This document shows, one piece after another, positions 33,736 to 44,568 of a stretch of 64,000 bases of DNA. The DNA comes from Hygrocybe punicea (taxonomy: Eukaryota; Basidiomycota; Agaricomycetes; Agaricales; Hygrophoraceae), in the NCBI GenBank assembly GCA_963556145.1, contig OY744469.1:1798001-1862000 (forward strand). The letters are read 5' to 3'. The translations under genes were made by a program, and so were the position numbers. The notes beneath the pieces were generated by a model that was given only the letters and a program-made list of their open reading frames with translations, was not told the origin of the DNA and did no database searches. The first letter of the stretch is position 1. Every line of letters begins with the position of its first letter.

Positions 33736-35813
33736 TACTATAACACCAGAGAAGGCTGCAGGATGGTTTCAGTCGTCTGGTTACATGTAATTTTCACATT
33801 GCTAGCTTTTTTTTTGTATGTCTTTTGTAGTTGTGACGCAATCTCATTGTATCCAAGTCAGGCAAAATAACTGTATATGGCGCGAATGCATGCAAAGTCC
33901 TTGAGATACCGTAGCTATGTGTAATTACTATGTTCGCCATGCATTGTCATCTTCTCCCCTTGTGGTATGGGGACAAGGCTCTTGAGCTGCACATTGTAAT
34001 ATGATGTAAGGCAGTCATCTTTTGTCTGATCGCCAGGGGTCATCATGGGTCCAAACCAGGTACTAGCCCCGCCATTCTCCCAATTGATCTGGTACTGGAC
34101 AATGTCGTCCTGGGGTAGTGTGGAAACACGAGTGGCTGGATGGGGTGCTGGTTGATGATCAACTGATAAGGAACGGTGGCCAGACCTCATGGTGAGATGC
34201 CTCCTCTTCTGATCCTGTTTCCAGCTAGCACAACCTGCTATCAAATGCATCATGTCCCCTTTTGACAACTGTTACATTTTTCAACTCCGCAACTCCGTAA
34301 CTCCGATTCCGACTCCACTACCCACGATGACGATTCCACTTTACCATACCTTCCTTTTTTGTTCCCCTTTACCTTTTGTCTTCTTTTGGACATTGTTGTT
34401 TATTCTTGTCCTTGTTCTCTTTTCTTCCTTTCTTCTTCTAGAACAATCCAGACCGACCATGGACACATCCCCACGTTACCTTGCTGTACCCGAATAGTCT
34501 CCTTGCCGACGGACATCATCGCTATTGTCTTTTCCCTCGCCCTGACATATTGTTGACTTCATCCCACGACAAACCGATTCACAATGGCTGTACTCCCGAC
34601 ACAGCTCATTACCGTAATTGTTATTGGCAGCATTGCCATCACCTTCCTGATCGGTTTCTACTTTGTTATGATCTATCTTTGGCATCGGCATCGAAACCCT
34701 TCCACCATTGATACTTCTGACTTCCACCTCAACAATATCTCGACACGTAATTGACAATTGCCATTCCCGGATATATGGTTTCCACTTTCGTATTCTGTGC
34801 CCACCATTATCCTCCCTGACGATCCGACGAAATTCCTCACCTGCATGCGAACTCTGAACAATCCCCGATCACAAGACATTTCACTGTTCTCTCTAATCCG
34901 ACCATCGCCGGAGCATACTCTTTTGGACTTCGACCACAGACCATACGACTTCCCAAACAGTGAACCAACCCCTATCGTGTATTGTTCGCACGACACCGCT
35001 TCAATGCAGTACCCGATGACTTGTTCCCACAGCTTGTCACCCATGCCATGACTTGAAACCTGGACCCACATTCATTTATCCTTTTCCATCTTTCATCTTG
35101 ATACCTCCCACACTCGTTTACAATGATACCCTTTCTTGGACGAATACCGACATCAGGTGGATTGCATTGTTCCACAGACAGGACAAGACATTGCTCCTCG
35201 ATACGTCATCGACACAGACATCATCATCCGGTACAGCTTATGCTGTTCACATGTCTGACCTCGACTATCCCACCATCCTAGTTGGTTTTCCCTCCATACA
35301 TTCCTTTGTTTTCCTTTATATCGACCTTTCGCTATGTCCCCGCTACCTCAAGACACTCTCATCACCAATCCTACACTGGACGATACCCATCTTCGACCCG
35401 ACCATGCAATGCACTTGCCAGACTGCGCACTTGCCTGTTACAGCAAGTGTAGACCCCGAATAGGCAATTCTGCACATCACATGATCCGATGACAAATCAT
35501 CCGAGTCATCCGGACCCCCTCTATTCCTCAATGACACCTGGGCCTCCAGTTGGATCGCGAGAACATCGACATGAGGACGCCTCATGTCCGCCTCATGGTG
35601 AAAACATGGTGTAGTTGGACATGTTGTAGCTTCATGGTTGGATTCCCATTTACCTCCCCTCAAGTCCATTCACTATATCTACTGTCCTTGTTGTTGGTTC
35701 GGACTTTTTCTTCTTTTCCTTTCCTTACGTTTAGTCTGGTTCTTGGGGCAGACTCATCTTGTTTTGGGTAACCCCCACGGCTCGCAATGACACTAGACCT
35801 TGACCCCCCCCTG
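33736..35813. other. Pyrimidine-rich stretch with coding-like fragments, unassigned
   Basis: From 34250 to 35780 the plus strand is C/T-rich like the Gag regions of the LTR elements here and has several short open frames, none with a motif I can name. No flanking LTRs were found. A minus-strand frame at 33915-34268 is also open without a recognisable domain. It is probably an old, unclassified retroelement remnant. Confidence 0.35.
34584..34754 (+). CDS. 56-codon ORF with one predicted membrane segment
   Basis: ATG at 34584, TGA at 34752-34754. Residues ~8-32 are strongly hydrophobic (LITVIVIGSIAITFLIGFYF) and are followed by a basic WHRHR stretch, then a polar tail: the layout of a small single-pass membrane protein. 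No relatives known to me. It lies in retroelement-like DNA, so it may be chance. Confidence 0.25.
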   Translation: MAVLPTQLITVIVIGSIAITFLIGFYFVMIYLWHRHRNPSTIDTSDFHLNNISTRN

Positions 35814-36880
35814 TTAGCAGTGTTGTCTTAGCTGTAAGCAACAATGAAAGCTGCTGTTCTCCCCTCTGGAAGCCGATCCCCTGTTAAGTTGATTGTTGCC
35901 GGAGCCCGCTGCAGAAGCGATCCGTAACAACAACCCATGTTCTGTGAGGTCAGAGACTGCGAGTGAACCAATGATGTCTGGCCTGTAATCTTCTTGACTG
36001 AGGGCAGCCTCGTATTCGCATGCAGTTTTCACTCCAAGGGCATCTCGGGCGTAAACTGGGTATTTGTGGAGATCACCATATTCGGGTTTGACAGGTGACG
36101 AGAGTGGAGATGAATCAAGAGAGCGCTTGTGCTTGGGAGTGGAGGGCTTGGGGGGCAATCGCACCCACAACTGTGGTCATCAATTGTGCAAAGACAGAGA
36201 ACTGATTGTTTTTATCTAAGGCTGGCATTGTCGTCTTTGCCTTCTGTCAGGCTGGTAATAAGCTCATGCCATGATTTGCCAGGTCAAAAGCTGTGGTGTT
36301 GGGGGGGAGCAGGATGGTAGTTTTGCCCTCATGCTGTATGAAGATTAGCTCTGTTGTTTGCACAGCTTAGAGGATAGAACATACCAGGGCAATGGCCCAC
36401 TGATGCATCATGAATGGAGTAAGTGGGAGTTCAGTGTTGTCTGCACAGATGTATACATAGTGTCCTGGATTATTATCATTCCCATACTGCTTTTCAAGCA
36501 TGCTGCGAAACCACTGTAAAGGGTCCTCGACCCTCTGAGGCCGTAAACACAATATCTCATGAATCTGCTCGAACCCGACACCCCTAGCGATCCACGCTCA
36601 AACCCGACATAACCTGATGCATACCGACTAGCACGGCCGCTTGTGTACAGGGTCGGTGTAGAGATTGATATCTCTCTGCATGCATATTCTCTTATTTTCT
36701 CACTTCACCATTTCTTCACCACAGTTCATTTATAGATACTATACAGTACCTATATAGTGGCTTGTGTACATAGTTACAAACAAGTTGAGTTTTGGGTTTC
36801 TATCCCATTGACAGTGCTCGCAAACACGATTCCGTGCCTACACAGGCTGCGATCACCACATCTGGAGCCCACCGTGAGGA

Positions 36881-38632
36881 TTGTCAGCTCACTTCACCCT
36901 TTTCTCTTTGACTTTGCCATTTTTATACCTCTCTCTCCCTTGTGACAGCAACAGCGCACCATATTTGGCTGCATTTCAAGTACCTCCAGTCTCCCACCAG
37001 CTCTCAGGCCGATTTCCGATGTTTTCGACGCCTTACTATGGTTATTTCATACCCGTTGCGCCTCCTGGGCTGCAGAACTCGGCCCTTTGGCCTTTTTGTC
37101 ACGCCGTCACAGCCACATCACACGGTCCCCAATATGGCCCCCCCTTCGCATTCCCCTTTTATTTCACTAATCCCACCACCCACAATCGTTTTAGCACATC
37201 CAACGGACCCGGCATTCAATGCCCCACAGATCCCGCTCGAAAAACCGCACCCAGAAAGCCCCAGAACAGCCACAAGGAGCCCGTCCAACATGGAGCATGC
37301 CTTGCACATCAAACGAGTAACGGAGACCCTGTAGATGATGGAGTGCGAGTGCATTGCAACGGCTGTTGCATGTACGGTCATAGGTATGCCCCCCGTCATT
37401 CCCGTGGTTGCTGCGCAGGTAAACGCGTCCGCACGCGCAAATCCAACATGAATATGCGTATTGATGCGTCCCCACCCGTTTCTGCCTCGTTTCGGCCCCC
37501 ATCTTCACGTACGCCCTCGCCATCATCCCCAGCGATGTTCCAACACACGCCGCCATTGTCTGCCCCCGCCCCGTCCCTGGAAAAATGTGTCCGCGCATGC
37601 CAACGCGACGATAATGCGCGTATTGACGCGTTCCCCCCCGTTTCAGACCCGAATCGCCCCCTGTTTGCGTCAACGGCCTCACCATTAACCCCAGCAACGA
37701 GCCACGCCGTGCCGCCAACATTTGGGCCAGAGCCGAACCCAAAATCGCCCTCGCCGTTGCCCCCTTCATCCACCAACCCATTTCCAGCCGTGTCCACCAT
37801 CGTTTCGCCCTCGACTTGCCCGCCGACCCCTTCTGCACCCTCTCCATCATCCCTGGCAGCAAGTACCAGCATGCCACTACCATTTGAGCCCACGCCGTCT
37901 CCAGAAAACCGTGCCGACACTCAACGGACGCCATTTTCAACCTGTCCCAGCGTATCCACCCTCGTTTCACCCTTGTGTCGCCAGCTGTCCACATCTCTGC
38001 CCTCACCGTCATCCCCAGAGGCCATCTGTGACATGCCCCCGCCATCCCCAGAAACCCGCGCCAGCCCCAAACATACGCTGTTTTTGACGTATTCCACCAT
38101 TTCCGCCCCCGTTCTGCTCTCGTTTCGACCCCTGGCAGCTGTATACCACTGCCAGGACCCCCATATCACCCTCTGTGACGCTGTACAAGCTGCCCCCACC
38201 GCGTTTGAGCCTCCAACGCCGTCCCACATTGCCCCACCATTGGCCCCTGCATTCCATCATCCAGGACCAACGCCGGACCCACGGACCAGCCCCTACGCCC
38301 ACGTTCACGCCCCCATGCCTCTGTACGGCCCCCTCCCATCCCAAATGAGTCCGCCCCCATCCTTCTTCGATGCCCCCAACACACCACGTCACCCGCTACC
38401 CCAGTCAACCCTGCAGGCCCATTCAGTAGCCCATACCACGACCCTGTGCTCGACCCTGTCCTGCTATGCCCATGCACTGCTGCTCCATGACGACATACCC
38501 ACTGCAACCCTGTGTGCTCTTGAGTCAGCATTGTTATCTCTTAAGGCCGTCAAAGTTTTGGAGCAAAAGATGGTAAAGTTGGCTGATCGGTTAGAGAAGT
38601 TGGAAGACTATGTGTTGGAAGATTCTTGTTGA
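36881..38632 (+). CDS. Pro-rich ORF of the family B element
   Basis: A 583-codon open frame filling almost the whole internal region. The N-terminal ~60 residues are hydrophobic, then it is Pro/Ser/Thr-rich (PPSSRTPSPSSPAMFQ and similar repeats) with two His/Cys clusters (HCNGCCMYGH, HSRGCCAG) near residues 155-180. The last ~40 residues form a likely coiled coil (VLEQKMVKLADRLEKLEDY). A disordered Pro-rich body plus a C-terminal coiled coil would suit a structural, Gag-like protein, which is inference. Another frame looks equally coding-like over 36942-37334 (VPNMAPPSHSPFISL...), so a frame slip is possible and the true N-terminus is uncertain. Confidence 0.5.
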   Translation: MSAHFTLFSLTLPFLYLSLPCDSNSAPYLAAFQVPPVSHQLSGRFPMFSTPYYGYFIPVAPPGLQNSALWPFCHAVTATSHGPQYGPPFAFPFYFTNPTTHNRFSTSNGPGIQCPTDPARKTAPRKPQNSHKEPVQHGACLAHQTSNGDPVDDGVRVHCNGCCMYGHRYAPRHSRGCCAGKRVRTRKSNMNMRIDASPPVSASFRPPSSRTPSPSSPAMFQHTPPLSAPAPSLEKCVRACQRDDNARIDAFPPVSDPNRPLFASTASPLTPATSHAVPPTFGPEPNPKSPSPLPPSSTNPFPAVSTIVSPSTCPPTPSAPSPSSLAASTSMPLPFEPTPSPENRADTQRTPFSTCPSVSTLVSPLCRQLSTSLPSPSSPEAICDMPPPSPETRASPKHTLFLTYSTISAPVLLSFRPLAAVYHCQDPHITLCDAVQAAPTAFEPPTPSHIAPPLAPAFHHPGPTPDPRTSPYAHVHAPMPLYGPLPSQMSPPPSFFDAPNTPRHPLPQSTLQAHSVAHTTTLCSTLSCYAHALLLHDDIPTATLCALESALLSLKAVKVLEQKMVKLADRLEKLEDYVLEDSC

Positions 38633-38654
38633 GTTGATTAGTTTTTTGTTTTCT

Positions 38655-38685
38655 TTCTTTCTTTCTTTCTTTTTCTTTGCTCTTT
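38655..38685. repeat. (CTTT)n microsatellite
   Basis: About six TTTC units just behind the Pro-rich ORF, before the 3' LTR. Confidence 0.85.
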
Positions 38686-40555
38686 TCTGTGTTGTCCCTT
38701 CCCTCCCTACCCACCCTTTTATTCATCCATTTTGTTATTCCTTGCCTTGTGTGCGACTGAGGACAGTCTCTATTAGTGTCCCTAGTGGTTGTAGAGATTG
38801 ATATCTCTCTGCATGCATATTCTCTTATTTTCTCACTTCACCATTTCTTCACCACAGTTCATTTATAGATACTATACAGTACCTATATAGTGGCTTGTGT
38901 ACATAGTTACAACCAAGTTGAGTTTTGCGTTTCTATCCCATTGACAGTGCTCGCAAACACAATTCTGCGCCTACACAGGCTGCGATCACCACATCGGTCC
39001 AACTCCTAAACTCACGGAATCCCAATTATTGCAGATGGATCTCATCGGACTCGATTCCCAACTTTGGACTTGCCTTATATACACATCCCCTTGTCCTTTC
39101 AGAGATATGTATGAATCTTTAGATCTTTTTCTTGGATATTTGCTTTCCCCTCCACTTTCCTGTCATCGTTGCATCACAACCCACTTCTCATTTCTCCATT
39201 TCCATTCCCCTTTGTTCCCTCTCATCAGCTGAGGACTCTCATCTGAATCTAGATAGAGATTTTTGTAGTATAAAAACGGTGCCCAAGCACCGTGTCATAA
39301 TAAGAAAGTAGTTTCCCCATTTCCCCTCACTCAGAATCCGCCTCTCAGTAAAAATCTATCATTCACACAACTCGTTGGTCTCCTCGACCCCCTCTCCATC
39401 ATTCTACCATCAACATTCTTATATCCCTCGTCACCCGACACCTGACCCGCCGTACCTGACATCGTCGGCTTTGACTGTTCTCGATAGATATCAGTAGTTT
39501 TACTCAGCAGCTTTCTACCATTTGTCCCTTATCATTTTACTGAAGCTTGCTAAACTATTCCTTGTCACTTCTAAGCTGACACCCCCATGCTAGGATCATT
39601 GTTCCACAGCCACCCTGACCTCGCCACTACACCGCGCCAATGAAAGGTCTAAGGATGTAGTGCCTTCTGGTGTAGCTGCTGGGTCCAGAGCTTGTACACT
39701 GTCATTGTTAACAACAACATCAGGCTGTGCAAAAACAGCGTCAGATAGATCTGAACGGCATGCCAGTACTTACATCGATAGGGAATTTCTTTTTCACATC
39801 GTCGATGTCAATGATGATATTCACTTTGCTGTACCGATTCTCATTGATTTTTGTTATGAATTCTTTGTATTCAGACTCCTTCTCCACATTGAGTGCATCC
39901 GCTTTCCTGAGAAAAAGGTCAACTAAGTTTGTAGAAGTGAAAAGAAAATATCTACGGTCAACCAGGATGATAATACTTGAACTTGTAGTGTTGCTGACCA
40001 GAGACCTTCCACTTTGTTTCACCAAATTGTGTTAGCATAGCTTGCATAAAATGAACATAATTGTCTGGTAGACAAGCAAACACAAGTTCTTTGCTGTGTA
40101 CATTGCAGCAGTTGCTGCTAGCCCCTAGGACCCTGGAGACCCTTAGCCAGTAGATTCCCTTTCCTGTATTAGCTTAGTCATCCATCTTAGGGTTTTCCTC
40201 AGCTTTCCCCTCCCAGCTGCAGCTCCCTCTGAGCTCTTCCCCTAAGGTCTGGAGATCCCTTCTCCAACGTGGTGATGAGAGAGATTCGAGCCACGCACCT
40301 GTAGGACCAGATCCTGAAGAGATCAAAACACGCTACTTCGAACACTGAAAGAACTTGTCACCAGGAAATTAATAGGACGTGCAAATGAAGCGCAAAATGC
40401 AACAGAATCAACACCATCCATCCACCCATCTCATTTATAGTCATCACGTCTTGTTTCTTATTGTTCCGTCTTACTTTTCTCGCATTCAAGTTTGGTTCAT
40501 TTTTTTTCATGTGCCCGGATTACCCATCTCCCTGAAAACTTATTGTTCATATGGC

Positions 40556-41398
40556 TCATTGTAGAGACTTAACGTCCCCCTGAGTCCATATCATCAATAT
40601 ATCACAAATCTGGATGAACCCGACACCTCCAAATGATTCCCATTCCAACCCAACATAACCCGACGTGATGTGATGTGATGTGACCCGACGTATGCCGCTT
40701 TGTCACAGCCGCTTTTGGACTAAATCTGGCAGCCTCAGAAGCCCCGGAGTTCTAATTATAGGAGATGGATCTCATCGGACTCAATCCCTGACTTCAGACT
40801 TGCCTTATATATGCATCCCCTCGTCCTTTCGGAGATATGTAGGAGATTTTAGATCTTTTTCTTGGACATTCATTTTCCCCTCCATTTTCCTGTCTTCATC
40901 GCATCGCAACTCCCCTCTTCTCATCCCCATTCCAACCTTTCTTTGTAGTTTACCATTGGCTGAAATAGACATGTCCGAAAGTAGACTACTCACTCATGTA
41001 CTATAAAAATGGTCTCTGACGACCATACAAAAAGAGATACCCTTAGTCCCTGTTTTCATATAGTCAGAAGCTTGTCCTAGTAGCCCTTAGACTTTTATAG
41101 TTCACGTCATCATCTTTATCTTTGTTTCTGTATATTCGTTCATTGTTTCCGACTCAACCCGACCCAACCCGTCATACCCAACATTGTCGGCATTGTCGGT
41201 TTCATTCGTTTCAGTCCGTTCATCGCCAAATTCATTGTTATTTGTCCAGTTTTATGTGGCAGCTTTATATTTTACTTCTATTTCCACTTTTACTACTATC
41301 CCCGACACTGATTATCCACAGTCACTTCCACACTGACACCCCTAGGTTAGGATCACCTTTATTGTTCTGAAGCCACCCTGAACCCGCATCTACATCAT
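40556..41398 (+). mobile_element. Solo LTR, family C
   Basis: TGTAGAGACTTAACG starts at 40560 and ...CGCATCTACA ends at 41394 (835 bp), with exact TCAT duplications at 40556-40559 and 41395-41398. It is similar to the interrupted LTR around 36.5-39.6 kb. A TATAAAAATGG stretch near 41000 could be its promoter. Confidence 0.85.
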
Positions 41399-41469
41399 AC
41401 AACTGCGGACTATGCCATGGCACCAAAACATGAAACCTGAAGAGCAGAAAGACCGAAAAGGAGCTCCAT

Positions 41470-42206
41470 GTGGAACACGACGTGTGTATACTCAAACTGC
41501 AAAAACGGTTAGTGGACAAACGTGAGGAGAAAGAGAAAAACGCAGGGAAAAAGGCGAAGGAAAAGATGAGACAGAAGGAAAAGACAGCACGACAGGCGCT
41601 CCGTTGTGCAACGAAAGATATGCACCCTGAAACGAAGGCACAAGACTCACCGCAGGAAGAAAACACGTGGCCAACAATGGGCGCAAAACCATTCACGTCC
41701 CCCGTGCTACCAACAGTGTCCCAAGTCCCCACAATGTCAATGGGAACCCCATCTCCCATTTTACAGACCCCAACGCAGTCTGCACATGCCCCAACAAGCC
41801 CACCGTCGCCCAACATGACTGCCACATCACCACTTGCCCAAACGCCGCTGCTGCTGCGTATGCAACCAACGGCACCCCAAAACACAATGGGGATACCCGG
41901 AACGCCCCACTCACAGCCCCATCATCCAGCCCCATCACCATTGACCAAAGGACAGCCAGCATGAGCAACTGCATATGCAAATGAGCCCCAGTCCAGCCCA
42001 ACCACTGCCGCCACGTCATCACCAGCCCCCACGCATCAAGAAACGCCCCACATCCCAGCAGTGACCCCCGACATGTCGATAAGACTCACAACACGTCCCC
42101 AACGTCCAATGACACCACAAAATGCATCAACCACGCCCCAAAATGCGTCAATAAGGCCCCCACCATGTCCCCAACGCCCAGCCCCATCTCTGTCGACCCA
42201 GGAACA
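41470..42206 (+). other. Coding-like DNA that received T2 (left part)
   Basis: A 164-codon frame (41470-41964) has a Lys/Glu-rich coiled coil (KREEKEKNAGKKAKEKMRQK) and a Pro/Ser/Thr-rich tail. C-rich, Pro-coding sequence continues to the T2 boundary and again beyond it (48834-49300). Composition recalls the family B Pro-rich ORF, so T2 may have landed in an old family B-like element, but no LTRs frame this stretch. Confidence 0.4.
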
Positions 42207-42410
42207 TATGGAAAGCAGCACTGGTCTGCTCAAAAACTGTGACATGACGTGTGATAGCCGAAGATGATAGTGTACAGACCCCATGTACTGTTCTTTATCA
42301 ATATATACAATTCTTAATCTACACTATCTAATCATTCCATGCAAATTCTTTTACCGCAAGCCATTGTTGACATGTATAAAAAAAGTTTCAATCTTAGTGT
42401 ACAAACGGGT
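42207..42410. repeat. Left terminal inverted repeat of T2
   Basis: TATGGAAAGCAGCACTGG... to about 'cattgttgacatgtataaaa', matched in reverse by 48625-48827 with few differences; similarity fades near the integrase stop. Confidence 0.9.
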
Positions 42411-42414
42411 GATT

Positions 42415-44240
42415 TTATTCATCAGAGTCCAAGTCACCACTATCCATAAATTCAGCTTCCTCCGGCTCAACAAATTCCACTGAAGAACTGGCACCACCTA
42501 CCTGAGAACCCACAACATTTGCCCCATTCTGAAGCTTGTTCAAGCCTGGAAGGAGGGGTAAGTTGTTTTCCTCTCCAAATCTTTGGCTATTCTCCTTGTG
42601 GTTTGTTAGCACTTCTTCAAGATCGCCATCTGGTTCATGTGTGTGATGTTGCCTAAACTTGTGCAAAAGCTGACTGTAGATCCCCCAGAATGACGTGGAA
42701 TTCACCACCGGCTGCCTCAGATGCAAATAAAAGGTTTCTGCACATTGTCCAAATGCCGGTGGGACCAACTGAAAGACAGGGTGATCAGGCGGTGCATATA
42801 GTTGTTCCATTTCATCAAGCAGGGCAGCAGGAACAGGAATCTGTTGATTACATAGTCAGTAACCAGTGGTGTGAAGAAAAAAAAAGTAACCTTGAAATCA
42901 TAAGTGTCATACAAATGCGGTTTCTCTCTGATGAGTTCTGGAATCCCATGAGGAAGAATCTTGTTTTTATCCGCTTGAGGGGCAATTTGATTACACAGTA
43001 CCACCCATTCATCCAACTCAGCTTGGATCCATGGAATAGCAAGCCAATGAAAGACAAGGCTGCAGAATCAATGAGTTATGAATTGTATGAACATTTGGTT
43101 TGTACTCACTTTTCAAGAGGATTGTCAACATCGTACAGGCCATTATTCATGCCTTCATCAAAGATATTCTCGAAACCTGGTGTGAAATCTTGGCGGAAAA
43201 TGGACCAGTTAGCCTCACATTTGATATTATATTTCTTTCGCATCCAGCGGTGTTGCAACGTGTCAGAAAGTGTGGGGTCAAGGCGATGACACGCTAGAGT
43301 GTGACAATTAGCGGTGCCAAAATTTTCGGAGCCAGGATCACTTTGAGTGGTGAGTGGAATGGCTAATTGAGAAGAACGGTAATTGGAAAAAGTAGCTATA
43401 TATTGAGAAAATCCTACCTCCAAGTTTCCGAGCAGCCTCGATGTAGTAACTTGCTATCAGCCTTGGATTTTTGTTAGTCCACCACACTTTCATCCAATTA
43501 TTGTAGTTCATGAATGGATCGATGCCATTGTGGAACCAAAGACCGAAGCACTGCCATTTGTCATGTTGGTCTTGGGCCCAAATGTCATTCACACCTGCAC
43601 AAATGAAACGCTTCTGTTTGAAGCGGTGACAACGATGATCTTCTACTGCCCAAGGCTCAGAGACACACAGGAAGTCCCCAATCAGTTCCCTGTGAGGATT
43701 TGTCAGGCAGGTAAGACAAAAGCTGGAAGAGCAAACCTTGCAACATGGATACCATGGTTTTGGCAAAGCATTTTGCGAATGTTCTCTGCTCCACGGTATG
43801 GAAATCTTTTTCAAATCTCATGTACATGTGTGCTGATCATTTGGAATGTGTGCTTCTGCTGGTGCGTGCTTTGAAGACCCCATTTTTTTCAAAGCCGCTT
43901 GATGGAGGTGACACTGGAATTGTTCTAAAGGGTTGAACACAAAGGGCAATGAAATACTAACCTTAGGCCATACATATCAGTGTCATAGTGGTCACGACAA
44001 TGTAGAGTGACTTGGTGATCGTTGAGACCAAGATTGAAGTAGAAGGTGAGAGGTTCCTGGACATCACTCTCAGGAGCTGAGTATATTGTTAGAAGAGACA
44101 TGACTAGTAACAAAAGGAAGTGGCACTCACGCAAGGGCTTGTGTTGGTTCAGCATCTCATAGGTGTTGTCAGTGGATGTCAATGGTTGATGTTTCATGGT
44201 GGAATTCCCACACCAGACACTTACACATACAATCAAGAAG
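42415..44240 (-). CDS. T2 DDE integrase/transposase
   Basis: Presumed transposase of T2. Exons read right to left. LTFYFNLGLNDHQVTLHCRD and DTDMYGLR (~44060-43965) match the HTH-like N-terminus of the integrase family. The core is GVNDIWAQDQHDKWQCF (~43600-43545), with NNWMKVWWTNKNPRLIASYY behind it, then TTQSDPGSENFGTAN (~43355-43310), HRWMRKKYNIKCEANW and NIFDEGMNNGLYDVDNP. The C-terminal part has ADKNKILPHGIPELI (as in T1 DKNKVLPSGVSP) and an acidic tail ending at 42415-42417. The second acidic motif SDPGSEN is intact. The first reads AQDQHDKW where the T1 copy has SCDGHDK; the Asp is kept. Several introns are needed and I could not confirm every join, so an undetected lesion is possible. 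Confidence 0.7.
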
Positions 44241-44568
44241 CTCAGAATCTGCTATCATTTCTTGTTTCTTGAATCTGGAGAGCTCTTCCACATTGTAAAT
44301 GTGTAGTTCATAGGAGGCTGTATGTGCTCATGACTTCCCAGTTACCACCGTCTCATTGTTAGGTTCTGGTTTGACTTGTTTTTCAAGGGGTTCTACCACA
44401 GGTTCGTGTTCATCCTTGTCATCGTCATTTGGTCATGCTAACTCACGCAATCATAGCAACTTGATTAAAAGGCTATATTTATAGATAAAGAAATGATGGA
44501 ATAATAATGTGAAAGAGCGGTGTGTAGTATGTTATCAGTTACGTTCAACTTGAAAGGGAGGGGTATAA

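Larger units (their letters stand above)
36653..38997 (+). mobile_element. LTR element, family B, with Pro-rich ORF
   Basis: LTRs 36657-36860 and 38790-38993 (204 bp each, about five differences), both TGTAGAGATTG...CACCACA. Exact TCGG duplications lie at 36653-36656 and 38994-38997. The primer-binding site TGGAGCCCACCGTGAGG starts at 36863, matching that of family A. The internal 1.93 kb lacks reverse transcriptase and integrase, so it is non-autonomous. Confidence 0.9.
36544..39631 (+). mobile_element. LTR of family C carrying a nested family B element
   Basis: 36544-36656 and 38998-39631 together align with the solo LTR at 40560-41394 (shared gaacccgacacc, ggatctcatcggactc, tagatctttttcttgga). 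The right end ACTACA is followed by CCGC; the left side reads CCGT just before the damaged LTR start. It sits in the hypothetical gene; removal restores its frame. Confidence 0.75.
35814..40093 (-). pseudogene. Hypothetical Agaricomycete-type gene split by nested LTR elements
   Basis: Read right to left. Exon ~40093-39964 reads LVFACLPDNYVHFMQAMLTQ...; exon 39906-39774 reads KADALNVEKESEYKEF... ending FPID; exon 39724-39632 reads PDVVVNNDSVQALDPAATPE... The LTR nest (36544-39631) follows, then the same codon row continues at 36543: SLDLSLAR joins PQRVEDPLQWFRSMLEKQ. The next segments are GHYVYICADNTELPLTPFMM, TILLPPNTTAFDLANHG and DALGVKTACEYEAAL, and the frame ends at 35814-35816. The seamless join proves the insertion. 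I recognise a family-like layout seen in Agaricomycete hypothetical proteins but no known function. The 5' end upstream of 40093 was not found. Confidence 0.6.

Noticed and set aside
35440..35480. LTR end of family A suggested by 'tgtagaccccgaatagg'
   Set aside because: Similarity is limited to about 17 bases with a mismatch; the rest does not follow the LTR.
37191..38045. 284-codon and other minus-strand frames opposite the Pro-rich ORF
   Set aside because: Antisense of Pro-rich coding DNA, Gly/Arg/Trp-rich without motif; no splice or promoter support.
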